A program made the position numbers and the translations under genes. This document shows, in pieces, positions 1 through 5,022 of a stretch of DNA of 7,043 nucleotides. The stretch comes from Spirochaetaceae bacterium (GTDB lineage: Bacteria; Spirochaetota; Spirochaetia; Treponematales; Breznakiellaceae): contig JAITGR010000082.1 of assembly GCA_031280455.1 (NCBI GenBank), positions 1-7,043 of the forward strand. The letters are read 5' to 3'. Under the pieces are notes generated by a model. The model ran no database searches. It was not told the origin of the DNA and worked only from the letters and a program-made list of their open reading frames with translations. Positions within the stretch are counted from its first letter, which is position 1. Each line of letters begins with the position of its first letter.

Positions 1-29
1 AGCCGCCATCCATGGCGGCGCATCCATGC
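1..29. repeat. Palindromic 29-bp repeat, copy 1 (may extend past the left edge)
   Basis: This 29-base block is identical to 50-78, with 20 bases between the copies (period 49). It contains two nested inverted repeats: GCCGCCAT/ATGGCGGC and GCAT/ATGC, each centred on CC. Because it starts at base 1, its real left boundary is unknown. It resembles a small dispersed palindromic element, but only two copies can be seen here. Whether it is repeated elsewhere in the genome is inference. Confidence 0.75.
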
Positions 30-49
30 GGATTTTGAACATGGTAACC

Positions 50-83
50 AGCCGCCATCCATGGCGGCGCATCCATGCCGCCA
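50..83. repeat. Palindromic 29-bp repeat, copy 2, fused to an mtnN fragment
   Basis: Bases 50-78 repeat 1-29 exactly. Here the 7-mer GCCGCCA occurs at 51-57 and 77-83, and its complement TGGCGGC at 62-68, so two alternative hairpins can form (51-68 and 62-83). The right end runs straight into the copied mtnN segment starting at 79, and the last bases are shared between the two (microhomology). This suggests the repeat end was a junction in a rearrangement. Confidence 0.75.
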
Positions 84-178
84 AAATCCAGCCGCACCGC
101 GTCGCCTTCGTTGTTGACGCCGCCCGCACAGCCGGTATTGACGACACGCGCCGGCGGGTACCGCGCTTTCCGCTCCAA
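79..178 (-). pseudogene. Duplicated internal fragment of mtnN
   Basis: Bases 79-146 match 1870-1937, inside the intact mtnN, for 68 consecutive bases in the same orientation. On the minus strand this encodes about residues 74-95 of the nucleosidase, including VNTGCAGGVNNEGDAV, part of the nucleoside-binding core. Weaker similarity continues to 178: an 8-base match at 149-156, a 9-base insertion relative to mtnN, then CGCTCCAA at 171-178 matching 1953-1960. The insertion is a multiple of three, so the LER and PA residues of mtnN stay in frame with the copied part. Both catalytic ends of the enzyme are missing. Beyond 79 the frame runs into the palindromic repeat and reads MDAPPWMAAG, so this cannot be a functional nucleosidase. 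It is most simply a partial duplication or the decayed remnant of a second copy. The perfect identity of 68 bases implies that it is recent or kept alike by gene conversion. Confidence 0.85.
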
Positions 179-179
179 T

Positions 180-283
180 CTTTTTGCCTGCGGCAAAAAG
201 TATTTCCGCGGCAATCGCTTGCGCGGCTGCCGGCTATCGGTCTGAAATCCCTGCAAACCCCGCCCCTGCCAGAGGCGGGCGGG
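180..283. other. Cluster of three hairpins in intergenic DNA
   Basis: Three stems follow one another. Bases 180-200 form a perfect 9-bp stem CTTTTTGCC/GGCAAAAAG with a 3-base loop. Bases 206-226 form CCGCG-CAA/TTG-CGCGG with a TCGC loop and one bulged G. Bases 259-283 form CCCGCCC/GGGCGGG with an 11-base loop. None has a T-tract on the 3' side of the stem on either strand, so they do not look like standard intrinsic terminators. They may be parts of REP-like elements or a structured remnant. No function is assigned. Confidence 0.5.
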
Positions 284-437
284 ACACAAGACTTACAACT
301 TTTGCAAGAGGATGTTAAACTAATGTCATGGAAACAGACTTCGAGCCACAAGCCACAAAATTTTGGCGGCCTAACTTTTTGTCAACCCCCCTTCCCGCAG
401 GTTTTTTGGGGTTAATCCGATATACGCTGCCAGTCAG
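284..437. other. Leader region of the ATP-grasp gene, no clear signal
   Basis: This stretch becomes AT-rich and resembles the gene that follows rather than the DNA before it. I see no convincing -35/-10 pair. A weak inverted repeat AACCCC (384-389)/GGGGTT (408-413) has an 18-base loop containing a T6 run. An 11-base motif at 360-370 is the reverse complement of 77-87. The promoter of the downstream gene must lie here or further upstream, but I cannot place it. Confidence 0.4.
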
Positions 438-1388
438 GTGATTAAAAAGATAAAACGGTGTATTTGGTACTTGATACACCCAGTACGATTTTTGGCGGCG
501 GTTGTTATTGCGGCAGATAAAACCATACTTCGCCATAAAGTCCCGGACAAATTGTACATCGAATGTCGCTGCTATCTAAACAAGGGGGAAAAAATTAATT
601 GGAACAAACCCGTCAGCTTCACTCAAAAATTACAGTGGCTAAAATTATATGACCGTAATCCTCTGTACACAAAACTTGCCGACAAATATGCCGTGCGGGA
701 ATACATCGCGCAAAAAATAGGCGAAAATTACCTCATGCCGGTATTGGGCGCATGGAACAGTTTTGATGCGATAGATTTTGCCACTTTACCCCGACAATTT
801 GTATTAAAATGCAGCCACGACAGCGGCAGTGTTGTCCTTTGTACCGCCAAAGAAACATTTGATATTGCCAGTGCAAAGGAAAAACTCGAAAAACGCCTAA
901 AAATAAATTACTACTTTAGGGGCAGGGAATGGGCATATAAAAACATACCCCCCAGAATTATAGCAGAAAAATATATGACGGAAGGAGACGGAACCGGCTT
1001 AAAGGACTATAAATTTTTCTGTTTTAACGGCGAACCAAAATTGATTAAGTTTTGTACTCGTAATTATACCGCGACGGGAATGGGGCGCCCCAGTGTAGCA
1101 TTTTTTAATTTGGACTGGACGGAATTACCTTTTACTGTTGGCTATGAGAAAGTAACCTCAAAAATAGAAAACCCGGAAAACTTTAATGTCATGGTGGAAA
1201 TTTGCAAGAATTTATCGGCAGGCATACCATTTGTCCGTGTTGACCTATATAACATACGCGGACAGATTTATTTTGGAGAAATGACGTTTTATCCAAGCGG
1301 CGGAAACCATAAATTTAATCCGCCGGAATGGGATGCCGTTCTGGGCACCTGGCTAAAATTGCCAGAAAAGGCCGCCCAAAAAAACTGA
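438..1388 (+). CDS. TupA-like ATP-grasp protein, cell-surface polysaccharide type
   Basis: The 316-residue product matches the TupA-like ATP-grasp family (the teichuronopeptide synthesis type, usually found in capsule, LPS or teichuronic gene clusters). Recognisable family blocks, in order: KPVSFTQKLQWLKLYDRN (57-74), ADKYAVREYI (81-90), FVLKCSHDSGSVV (121-133), IIAEKYM (174-180), DYKFFCFNG (190-198) and VRVDLYNI...IYFGEMTFYPSGG (267-289). The last carries the acidic residue (E281) expected at an ATP-grasp metal site. The family is thought to form an amide or similar bond on a surface polymer using ATP; the substrate cannot be read from sequence. It is full length. The start is GTG at 438; the frame is open back to 375 without a better start and there is no good Shine-Dalgarno site, so the first residues are uncertain. 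There is no signal peptide, only a mildly hydrophobic stretch at about 10-25. It converges on mtnN, stands alone without other surface genes, and is markedly AT-richer than the operon, suggesting acquisition by transfer. Confidence 0.85.
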   Translation: MIKKIKRCIWYLIHPVRFLAAVVIAADKTILRHKVPDKLYIECRCYLNKGEKINWNKPVSFTQKLQWLKLYDRNPLYTKLADKYAVREYIAQKIGENYLMPVLGAWNSFDAIDFATLPRQFVLKCSHDSGSVVLCTAKETFDIASAKEKLEKRLKINYYFRGREWAYKNIPPRIIAEKYMTEGDGTGLKDYKFFCFNGEPKLIKFCTRNYTATGMGRPSVAFFNLDWTELPFTVGYEKVTSKIENPENFNVMVEICKNLSAGIPFVRVDLYNIRGQIYFGEMTFYPSGGNHKFNPPEWDAVLGTWLKLPEKAAQKN

Positions 1389-1401
1389 TTACCTCGCCTG
1401 C

Positions 1402-1417
1402 CGCCCGCCGGCGGGTG
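1402..1417. terminator. GC-rich palindrome between convergent genes, weak terminator candidate
   Basis: The perfect 12-base palindrome CCCGCCGGCGGG (1404-1415) can be extended by G-T and C-G pairs to a 6-bp stem with a CCGG loop. It sits directly after the mtnN stop codon and 13 bases after the stop of the ATP-grasp gene. On the minus strand a run of seven Ts (complement of about 1379-1385) follows only about 16 bases later, too far for a textbook intrinsic terminator. It may stop or pause transcription from either side. Confidence 0.35.
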
Positions 1418-2155
1418 CTACAGCGACCTTAAAAGCTCCATGACTATTTCTGATGAGTGCCGGGCGGCTATGGGGAGGTATTTGTCAAAACTAACCGGAC
1501 TTTCTTCGCCGGCTATGTCGGAAATTGCGCGGATAACCAGCGCGGGAACGCCAAACACGGCGCAGACGTGCGCTATCGCCGCGCCTTCCATTTCCAGCGC
1601 ACGCAGCCCCGGAAACTGGGCGGCGACCGCTTTTATACGGCTGGTCTCGCACATAAACACATCGCCTGACGCGATAAGGCCGCGCACGTGCTTTATCTGG
1701 GGCGGCAGTTTGCCCGCTTTTTTTAAGGCATCTATCGCCGTCTCTGCCCCGCGCACCAGCGACGGTTCCGCCAGAAAATACTGCTCCGCCCCCGGCACCT
1801 GCCCCGGCTTGTACCCAAAGGCGCTCACGTCAACGTCGTGGTAGACCAGTTTTTCGGAAAGCACAATGTCGCCAAAATCCAGCCGCACCGCGTCGCCTTC
1901 GTTGTTGACGCCGCCCGCACAGCCGGTATTGACGACAAACGCCGGCGTAAAACGCTCCAAAAGAACCGCGCAGCCGGCGCCGGCATTCACTTTGCCAATG
2001 CCGCACTTGAGCAGAACAAGCTCCCGCCCTTCAATAGAGCCGCGGAGGAACGTAAACCCGCCGTACTGCACCGTTTGCGCCGATGCCATCCGCGAGCGAA
2101 GTATAGCGACCTCTTCTTCCATGGCACCGATAATGCCAACCATGCTGTTGTTCAT
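1418..2155 (-). CDS. mtnN: 5'-methylthioadenosine/S-adenosylhomocysteine nucleosidase
   Basis: This cytoplasmic enzyme cleaves the N-glycosidic bond of methylthioadenosine and S-adenosylhomocysteine, releasing adenine. It relieves inhibition of methyltransferases and feeds purine and methionine salvage. The 245-residue product is close to the family's usual 230-240. Visible signatures: GIIGAMEEEV at 7-16 (E13 matches the first catalytic-site Glu of the E. coli enzyme), VVNTGCAGG at 74-82, ALEMEGAAIAHV at 186-197 (M189 and E190, which contact the ribose) and RAISDIAG at 209-216 (D213, the general acid; the E190-D213 spacing of 23 matches E. coli E174-D197). ATG at 2155 is chosen because AAGGA lies just upstream; M5 is a poorer alternative. 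It follows the zinc-knuckle gene by 7 bp and is the last gene of the run. A 68-bp internal piece (1870-1937) is also present at 79-146. In this context its likely substrate includes the SAH released by TrmD. Confidence 0.97.
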   Translation of the reverse strand: MNNSMVGIIGAMEEEVAILRSRMASAQTVQYGGFTFLRGSIEGRELVLLKCGIGKVNAGAGCAVLLERFTPAFVVNTGCAGGVNNEGDAVRLDFGDIVLSEKLVYHDVDVSAFGYKPGQVPGAEQYFLAEPSLVRGAETAIDALKKAGKLPPQIKHVRGLIASGDVFMCETSRIKAVAAQFPGLRALEMEGAAIAHVCAVFGVPALVIRAISDIAGEESPVSFDKYLPIAARHSSEIVMELLRSL

Positions 2156-2162
2156 TGTTTCC

Positions 2163-2921
2163 TTATGTCAGCGAAAAATGGTCGGCGATAAGCGCCCGCC
2201 ACTCCGCCCGTATTTCCTTTTTTTCCCACTCGACAATCTGCTTTATTTTTACCCCGTTGAGGTTCTGCGCGTTCGGCTGGTGGACAACGCCAAAACGCCC
2301 GCCGCCGATATACGCCACCATGTCGCCGGCTTCCAGCCGGACACTCCGCTGAACGCTTTCGCGCGCGCAGTCAAAATGCACCGCCTCGGACGAATTCTTG
2401 TTGGTGAACGCCATGCTCAATTCTTTTATCGGCTCGCCGCACAGCGGGCACAGCGGCACGGGAATCTCCACGGTGGACATGGCGACCGGCGACCATTTAG
2501 GGCGCTCGCCAAAGTACTCGCGCGTTTTTTCCAGCTTGCTCAGTTTCCACAGGTCGTAATACTGCCCGCGCTGCCCCCCCCCGCGCTTGCCACCCCTTCC
2601 GTCGCGGCGCGAATCATCGCGGCGCGGGGCATCACGGCGCGAATCATCGCGGCGGCCATCCCCGCGGCGCGGGACATCGCGGCGCGCATCTTCACGGCGC
2701 GGGACATCGCGGCGCGCATCTTCACGGCGCGCGTCCTCGCGGCGCGCGTTCTCGCGGCGCGAAGCGTCTTCGTGGCGCAAATGGCCGCCGGTCTGCCCGT
2801 CCGCAAAACGCCGTTCGCCGCGCCGTGCTTCGCCGCCCTCCGGCCACTCGTGCCGCTCGTGCTTTTTCCGGCGGGGGTTTCTGTACGATCTACCGCCGCC
2901 CCTCCCACTTCCGTTCATCAT
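2163..2921 (-). CDS. Unrecognised protein with Arg/Asp pentapeptide repeats and a zinc knuckle
   Basis: I do not recognise a named family for this 252-residue protein. It has three parts. Residues 1-53 are basic, Gly- and Arg-rich and probably disordered. Residues 54-108 are eleven tandem pentapeptides of the form [S/A/P/G]RR[D/E/G][x]. Residues about 119-252 look folded: a WKLSKLEKTREYF helix-like stretch, a CPLC pair (C158, C161) with HFDC (H182, C185) that would bind one zinc, and a conserved-looking end with GDMVAYIGGGRFGVV. The alternating charged disordered arm and zinc knuckle, together with ribosome and tRNA neighbours, suggest an RNA- or ribosome-associated protein; this is inference. 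ATG at 2921 has GAGGGG about 5 bases upstream (the next codon is also ATG). Its first 32 bases overlap the upstream 65-residue gene, and mtnN follows after 7 bp. The repeat DNA leaves long open frames on both strands, but the CxxC/HxxC domain and ribosome-binding site support this one. Confidence 0.85.
   Translation of the reverse strand: MMNGSGRGGGRSYRNPRRKKHERHEWPEGGEARRGERRFADGQTGGHLRHEDASRRENARREDARREDARRDVPRREDARRDVPRRGDGRRDDSRRDAPRRDDSRRDGRGGKRGGGQRGQYYDLWKLSKLEKTREYFGERPKWSPVAMSTVEIPVPLCPLCGEPIKELSMAFTNKNSSEAVHFDCARESVQRSVRLEAGDMVAYIGGGRFGVVHQPNAQNLNGVKIKQIVEWEKKEIRAEWRALIADHFSLT
2598..2762 (-). repeat. 15-bp tandem repeat coding for RR[D/E] pentapeptides
   Basis: Eleven 15-bp units encode, in order, SRREN, ARRED, ARRED, ARRDV, PRRED, ARRDV, PRRGD, GRRDD, SRRDA, PRRDD and SRRDG. 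Bases 2671-2700 and 2701-2730 are a perfect 30-bp tandem duplication (two units each). Unit length is a multiple of three, so gain or loss of units would keep the reading frame. Such DNA is prone to copy-number change between strains. Confidence 0.95.
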
Positions 2922-3087
2922 ATAAGCCCCTCTGCCCTATACCTACGTACTCGTTGCTGACAACCTGCGCCAGCCGGAAAATGGCTGACTGAAGGTATGC
3001 CTCATTGTTAATTTTTTCTTTTAAGGCAGCGATTTTTTGAGGATCGATAACCTTTTTCCGTTTTTCAGGTTGCCCTGTTGCTATCAT
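2890..3087 (-). CDS. Small unrecognised protein, 65 residues, translationally coupled
   Basis: The product is short and charged. It begins with a basic patch (PEKRKK at 7-12), followed by a probable amphipathic helix (about 15-47, DPQKIAALKEKINNE...FRLAQVV) and an Arg-rich tail. It has no membrane segment, no cysteines and no motif I recognise. Its reality rests on position: the ATG at 3087 overlaps the yraN stop as ATGA, GGAG lies about 6 bases upstream, and its 3' end overlaps the next gene by 32 bp and carries that gene's ribosome-binding site. This is the pattern of a coupled operon gene. Function is unknown; a helical partner of a neighbouring product is possible but unsupported. Confidence 0.75.
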   Translation of the reverse strand: MIATGQPEKRKKVIDPQKIAALKEKINNEAYLQSAIFRLAQVVSNEYVGIGQRGLYDERKWEGRR

Positions 3088-3446
3088 ACATGCTCCGAGA
3101 AGGCTGAGACAAGATGGACAGGCGCGCCCTCCGGCGCAATAAAAACCACATCAAACCGTATTCCCATGCTACTATATTTTCGATATTTTGACAGAAAGAA
3201 TTTAGCAGTTTCTATAATTCTGCGCTGTTTTTTTTCACTTATTGAAAATTCCAGGCTTTCTATCCCAAAACGGCTCCATGTTTTGACTTCAACAAACACA
3301 ATATCGCCGCCGTCCTCCGCAATGAGGTCGATTTCTCCCCGCTCCGCCCTAAAATTACGCTCGATAATGGTCATGCCGGCCTGCTCCAAAAAACGCTCCG
3401 CCGCTGCCTCGCCGCTTTTGCCGCGCGCGCTGGTATTGACCGGCAT
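3084..3446 (-). CDS. yraN: YraN / UPF0102 family nuclease-like protein
   Basis: The 120-residue product matches the UPF0102 (YraN) family in length and signature. A helix with GKSGEAAAERFLEQAG (9-24) leads to NFRAERGEIDLIA (31-43) and DIVFVEVKTW (48-57). D40, E53 and K55 form the D-(12)-ExK arrangement of the PD-(D/E)xK nuclease fold, so the acidic metal-binding set appears intact. The family's biological role is not well established; a nucleic-acid-processing function is assumed from the fold. It starts two bases after the stop of the HD-GYP gene without an obvious Shine-Dalgarno sequence, so it probably relies on translational coupling. Its stop overlaps the start of the 65-residue gene. 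yraN genes are often found near rplS and trmD in bacteria, consistent with this context. Confidence 0.93.
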   Translation of the reverse strand: MPVNTSARGKSGEAAAERFLEQAGMTIIERNFRAERGEIDLIAEDGGDIVFVEVKTWSRFGIESLEFSISEKKQRRIIETAKFFLSKYRKYSSMGIRFDVVFIAPEGAPVHLVSAFSEHV

Positions 3447-3448
3447 CG

Positions 3449-4552
3449 CTATATGCTGTGCGGGTCGAAGGTGGTGGTAATGTAGAGCGTTTTGTTCGTC
3501 AGCAAGTCCACCTGCTCGCCGAAAGCGACTTTTTTACCGGCGGCATCGGCGATTACAGTAAGCACGGGGCGCAGGGGCGCGTCGTGGTTGTTCGCCTGCA
3601 CTTTCGCGCGCAGGCCGTTATTCAGCACAACGCCGGAGCCGACGGGGTAAATGCCCATCATTTTTACAAAGGCGCGCAGTACCCGCGGCGAAAAATGGCT
3701 GGAATTCTCGCTGAGCATCGTTTTCATGGCTTTGTACGCCGTTATCGAATTCCGGTACGGCTTGGTGCAGACCATCGCCTCGAAGCTGTCGGCCACGGCA
3801 ATGATGCTGGCAAACTTATCTATGTCCGTGCCGGAAAATCGCTGGGGGTAGCCCAGGCCGTCCCAGCGTTCATGGTGCTGCAAGACGGCTTGCGCAACTG
3901 TCTGCGGATAGCGCATTTCGTCCTGGACTATCTGAAACGAAAGTATCGCGTGGCGCTGAATGACGAGTTTTTCTTCCGCCGTCAGCGGCGTGTGCTTGTC
4001 CAGTACCGCGCGGGGAATACGCAGCATACCTACGTCGTGCAAGACCGCGGCGCTCACCAGTTCCGGCAGCATTTGTTCCGGCACTTTGAGCTCCAGCGCG
4101 ATAATGGCGGTTAGTATCGCCGTGTTTATCGCGCTTTTGGCCAGGTCATAGGTGCTAATTTTATTTCCCAAAATGAATTCAACACACGCCGCGCGGTTTT
4201 CGTTTATCATCTGCATAAGCTGGGCGATGACTGTCCACATAATCCTGGGTTTTACCGGCACAGACGCGGCGACGGCTTTGAATACTTTATCGACAATGCG
4301 TATGACATCGATCATGCGGGCAAAAATGCGCGTTTTTTCCAGCTCGCTTTCTGTCTCCGCCTCGGTCTTGCCGGCCTCCACCGTGAGCGGGCGGCCGTCG
4401 GTAAATACCTCGTTTACGCCGATTTTGTGGAGCATGGCTATGTCTTTGTGGGTCAGCGCGACATTGGCCGGCAGAAAAACAGCCCCATCAGCATAGAGCG
4501 GCGTGGAGTAGAGGGTGCCTTCCTGTAACGTTTGTACTGAGATCGCTTTCAT
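3449..4552 (-). CDS. HD-GYP domain protein with a degenerate metal site
   Basis: HD-GYP proteins are typically cyclic-di-GMP phosphodiesterases. This 367-residue protein has an N-terminal domain of the usual associated kind (about 1-53, ending GVNEVFTDG), a linker, the HD-GYP domain (about 135-300) and a C-terminal domain with GSGVVLNNG and PLRPVL (305-331). Recognisable motifs: LHDVGM (171-176), H201, HHERWDGLGYP (226-236), AVADSFEAM (252-260) and KPYR (264-267). Two departures stand out. The canonical HDxGK lysine is Met176. The first metal-ligand His, expected about 32 residues earlier, appears replaced by Ser140 in KSAINTAIL. The HD pair and the GYP motif remain, so cyclic-di-GMP binding may persist while hydrolysis may be weak or lost; this is inference from a by-eye alignment. 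There is no signal peptide or membrane segment, so it is cytoplasmic. It lies 37 bp after rplS with no strong ribosome-binding site. Its placement among translation genes hints at a link between second-messenger state and protein synthesis. Confidence 0.9.
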   Translation of the reverse strand: MKAISVQTLQEGTLYSTPLYADGAVFLPANVALTHKDIAMLHKIGVNEVFTDGRPLTVEAGKTEAETESELEKTRIFARMIDVIRIVDKVFKAVAASVPVKPRIMWTVIAQLMQMINENRAACVEFILGNKISTYDLAKSAINTAILTAIIALELKVPEQMLPELVSAAVLHDVGMLRIPRAVLDKHTPLTAEEKLVIQRHAILSFQIVQDEMRYPQTVAQAVLQHHERWDGLGYPQRFSGTDIDKFASIIAVADSFEAMVCTKPYRNSITAYKAMKTMLSENSSHFSPRVLRAFVKMMGIYPVGSGVVLNNGLRAKVQANNHDAPLRPVLTVIADAAGKKVAFGEQVDLLTNKTLYITTTFDPHSI

Positions 4553-4589
4553 TTTTTACGCGGAAAACGTGCCGTATATGCCGTCTGGT

Positions 4590-5012
4590 TCACGCGCCGC
4601 TGCCTGTTTCGGCGGCTTCTGCCACAACGGGGGCGGCGGGCTGGGCGGCACGCCGGCGGACGGCCTTGGGACCCAGCAGTTCCTTGATTTTTGCGCCTTT
4701 CCCGATTTTTTCGCGTATGTAGTACAGCTTCGCCCGCCGCACCCTGCCCGGACGGGTTACTTCCAGGCGGGCAATTTTGGGCGAATGAACCGGAAACACG
4801 CGCTCAACGCCCACGCCGTAGGAATTCTTGCGTACCGTAAACGTTCTGCCAACGCCGGCGTTCTTGACGGCTATAACCAGGCCTTCGTACACCTGAATGC
4901 GCTCCGTTGTTCCTTCAATAATTTTGAAGTGAACTTTGACGGTATCGCCAACATAAAATTCATCCAGGCTCGGCTTCATCTGCGCCGCTTCAATTTGTCT
5001 AATCTCGTTCAT
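4590..5012 (-). CDS. rplS: 50S ribosomal protein L19 with C-terminal extension
   Basis: L19 lies at the interface of the 30S and 50S subunits. Diagnostic segments: [15 protein letters not shown] (20-34), [13 protein letters not shown] (37-49), [26 protein letters not shown] (55-80) and [10 protein letters not shown] (91-100), followed by GKGAKIKE. Typical L19 is about 115-120 residues. Here an extra tail of about 23 residues follows ([19 protein letters not shown]), rich in Ala and Pro and probably disordered. The ATG at 5012 has a very strong AAGGGGGG ribosome-binding site (5017-5024) that overlaps the trmD stop codon, giving a 10-bp gap and probable coupling. Confidence 0.98.
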   Translation of the reverse strand: MNEIRQIEAAQMKPSLDEFYVGDTVKVHFKIIEGTTERIQVYEGLVIAVKNAGVGRTFTVRKNSYGVGVERVFPVHSPKIARLEVTRPGRVRRAKLYYIREKIGKGAKIKELLGPKAVRRRAAQPAAPVVAEAAETGSGA

Positions 5013-5022
5013 ACGACCCCCC

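Noticed and set aside
1..78. Two repeats with a spacer considered as a CRISPR array
   Set aside because: There are only two copies with a 20-base spacer, the repeat is strongly palindromic, it joins a gene fragment, and no cas gene is present.
180..200. Hairpin with T5 and A5 runs considered as an intrinsic terminator
   Set aside because: The T-run is on the 5' arm and the A-run on the 3' arm on both strands, so no U-tract follows the stem.
26..415. Plus-strand open frame of 129 codons
   Set aside because: It is made of the palindromic repeat, the antisense of the mtnN fragment and hairpin DNA. It has no family resemblance, and a similar stretch appears antisense to the real mtnN.
315..536. 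Minus-strand open frame of 73 codons
   Set aside because: It overlaps the start of the ATP-grasp gene in antisense and shows no motif or good ribosome-binding site.
2587..2925. Plus-strand SRR-rich open frame
   Set aside because: It is the reverse-strand reading of the same tandem repeat. The opposite strand has the zinc-knuckle domain, the ribosome-binding site and the operon context.
1866..2960. Long plus-strand open frame of 364 codons
   Set aside because: It is antisense to mtnN and the repeat protein. The GC-rich 15-bp repeat removes stop codons in several frames, and its AARxxA-type repetition is a by-product.
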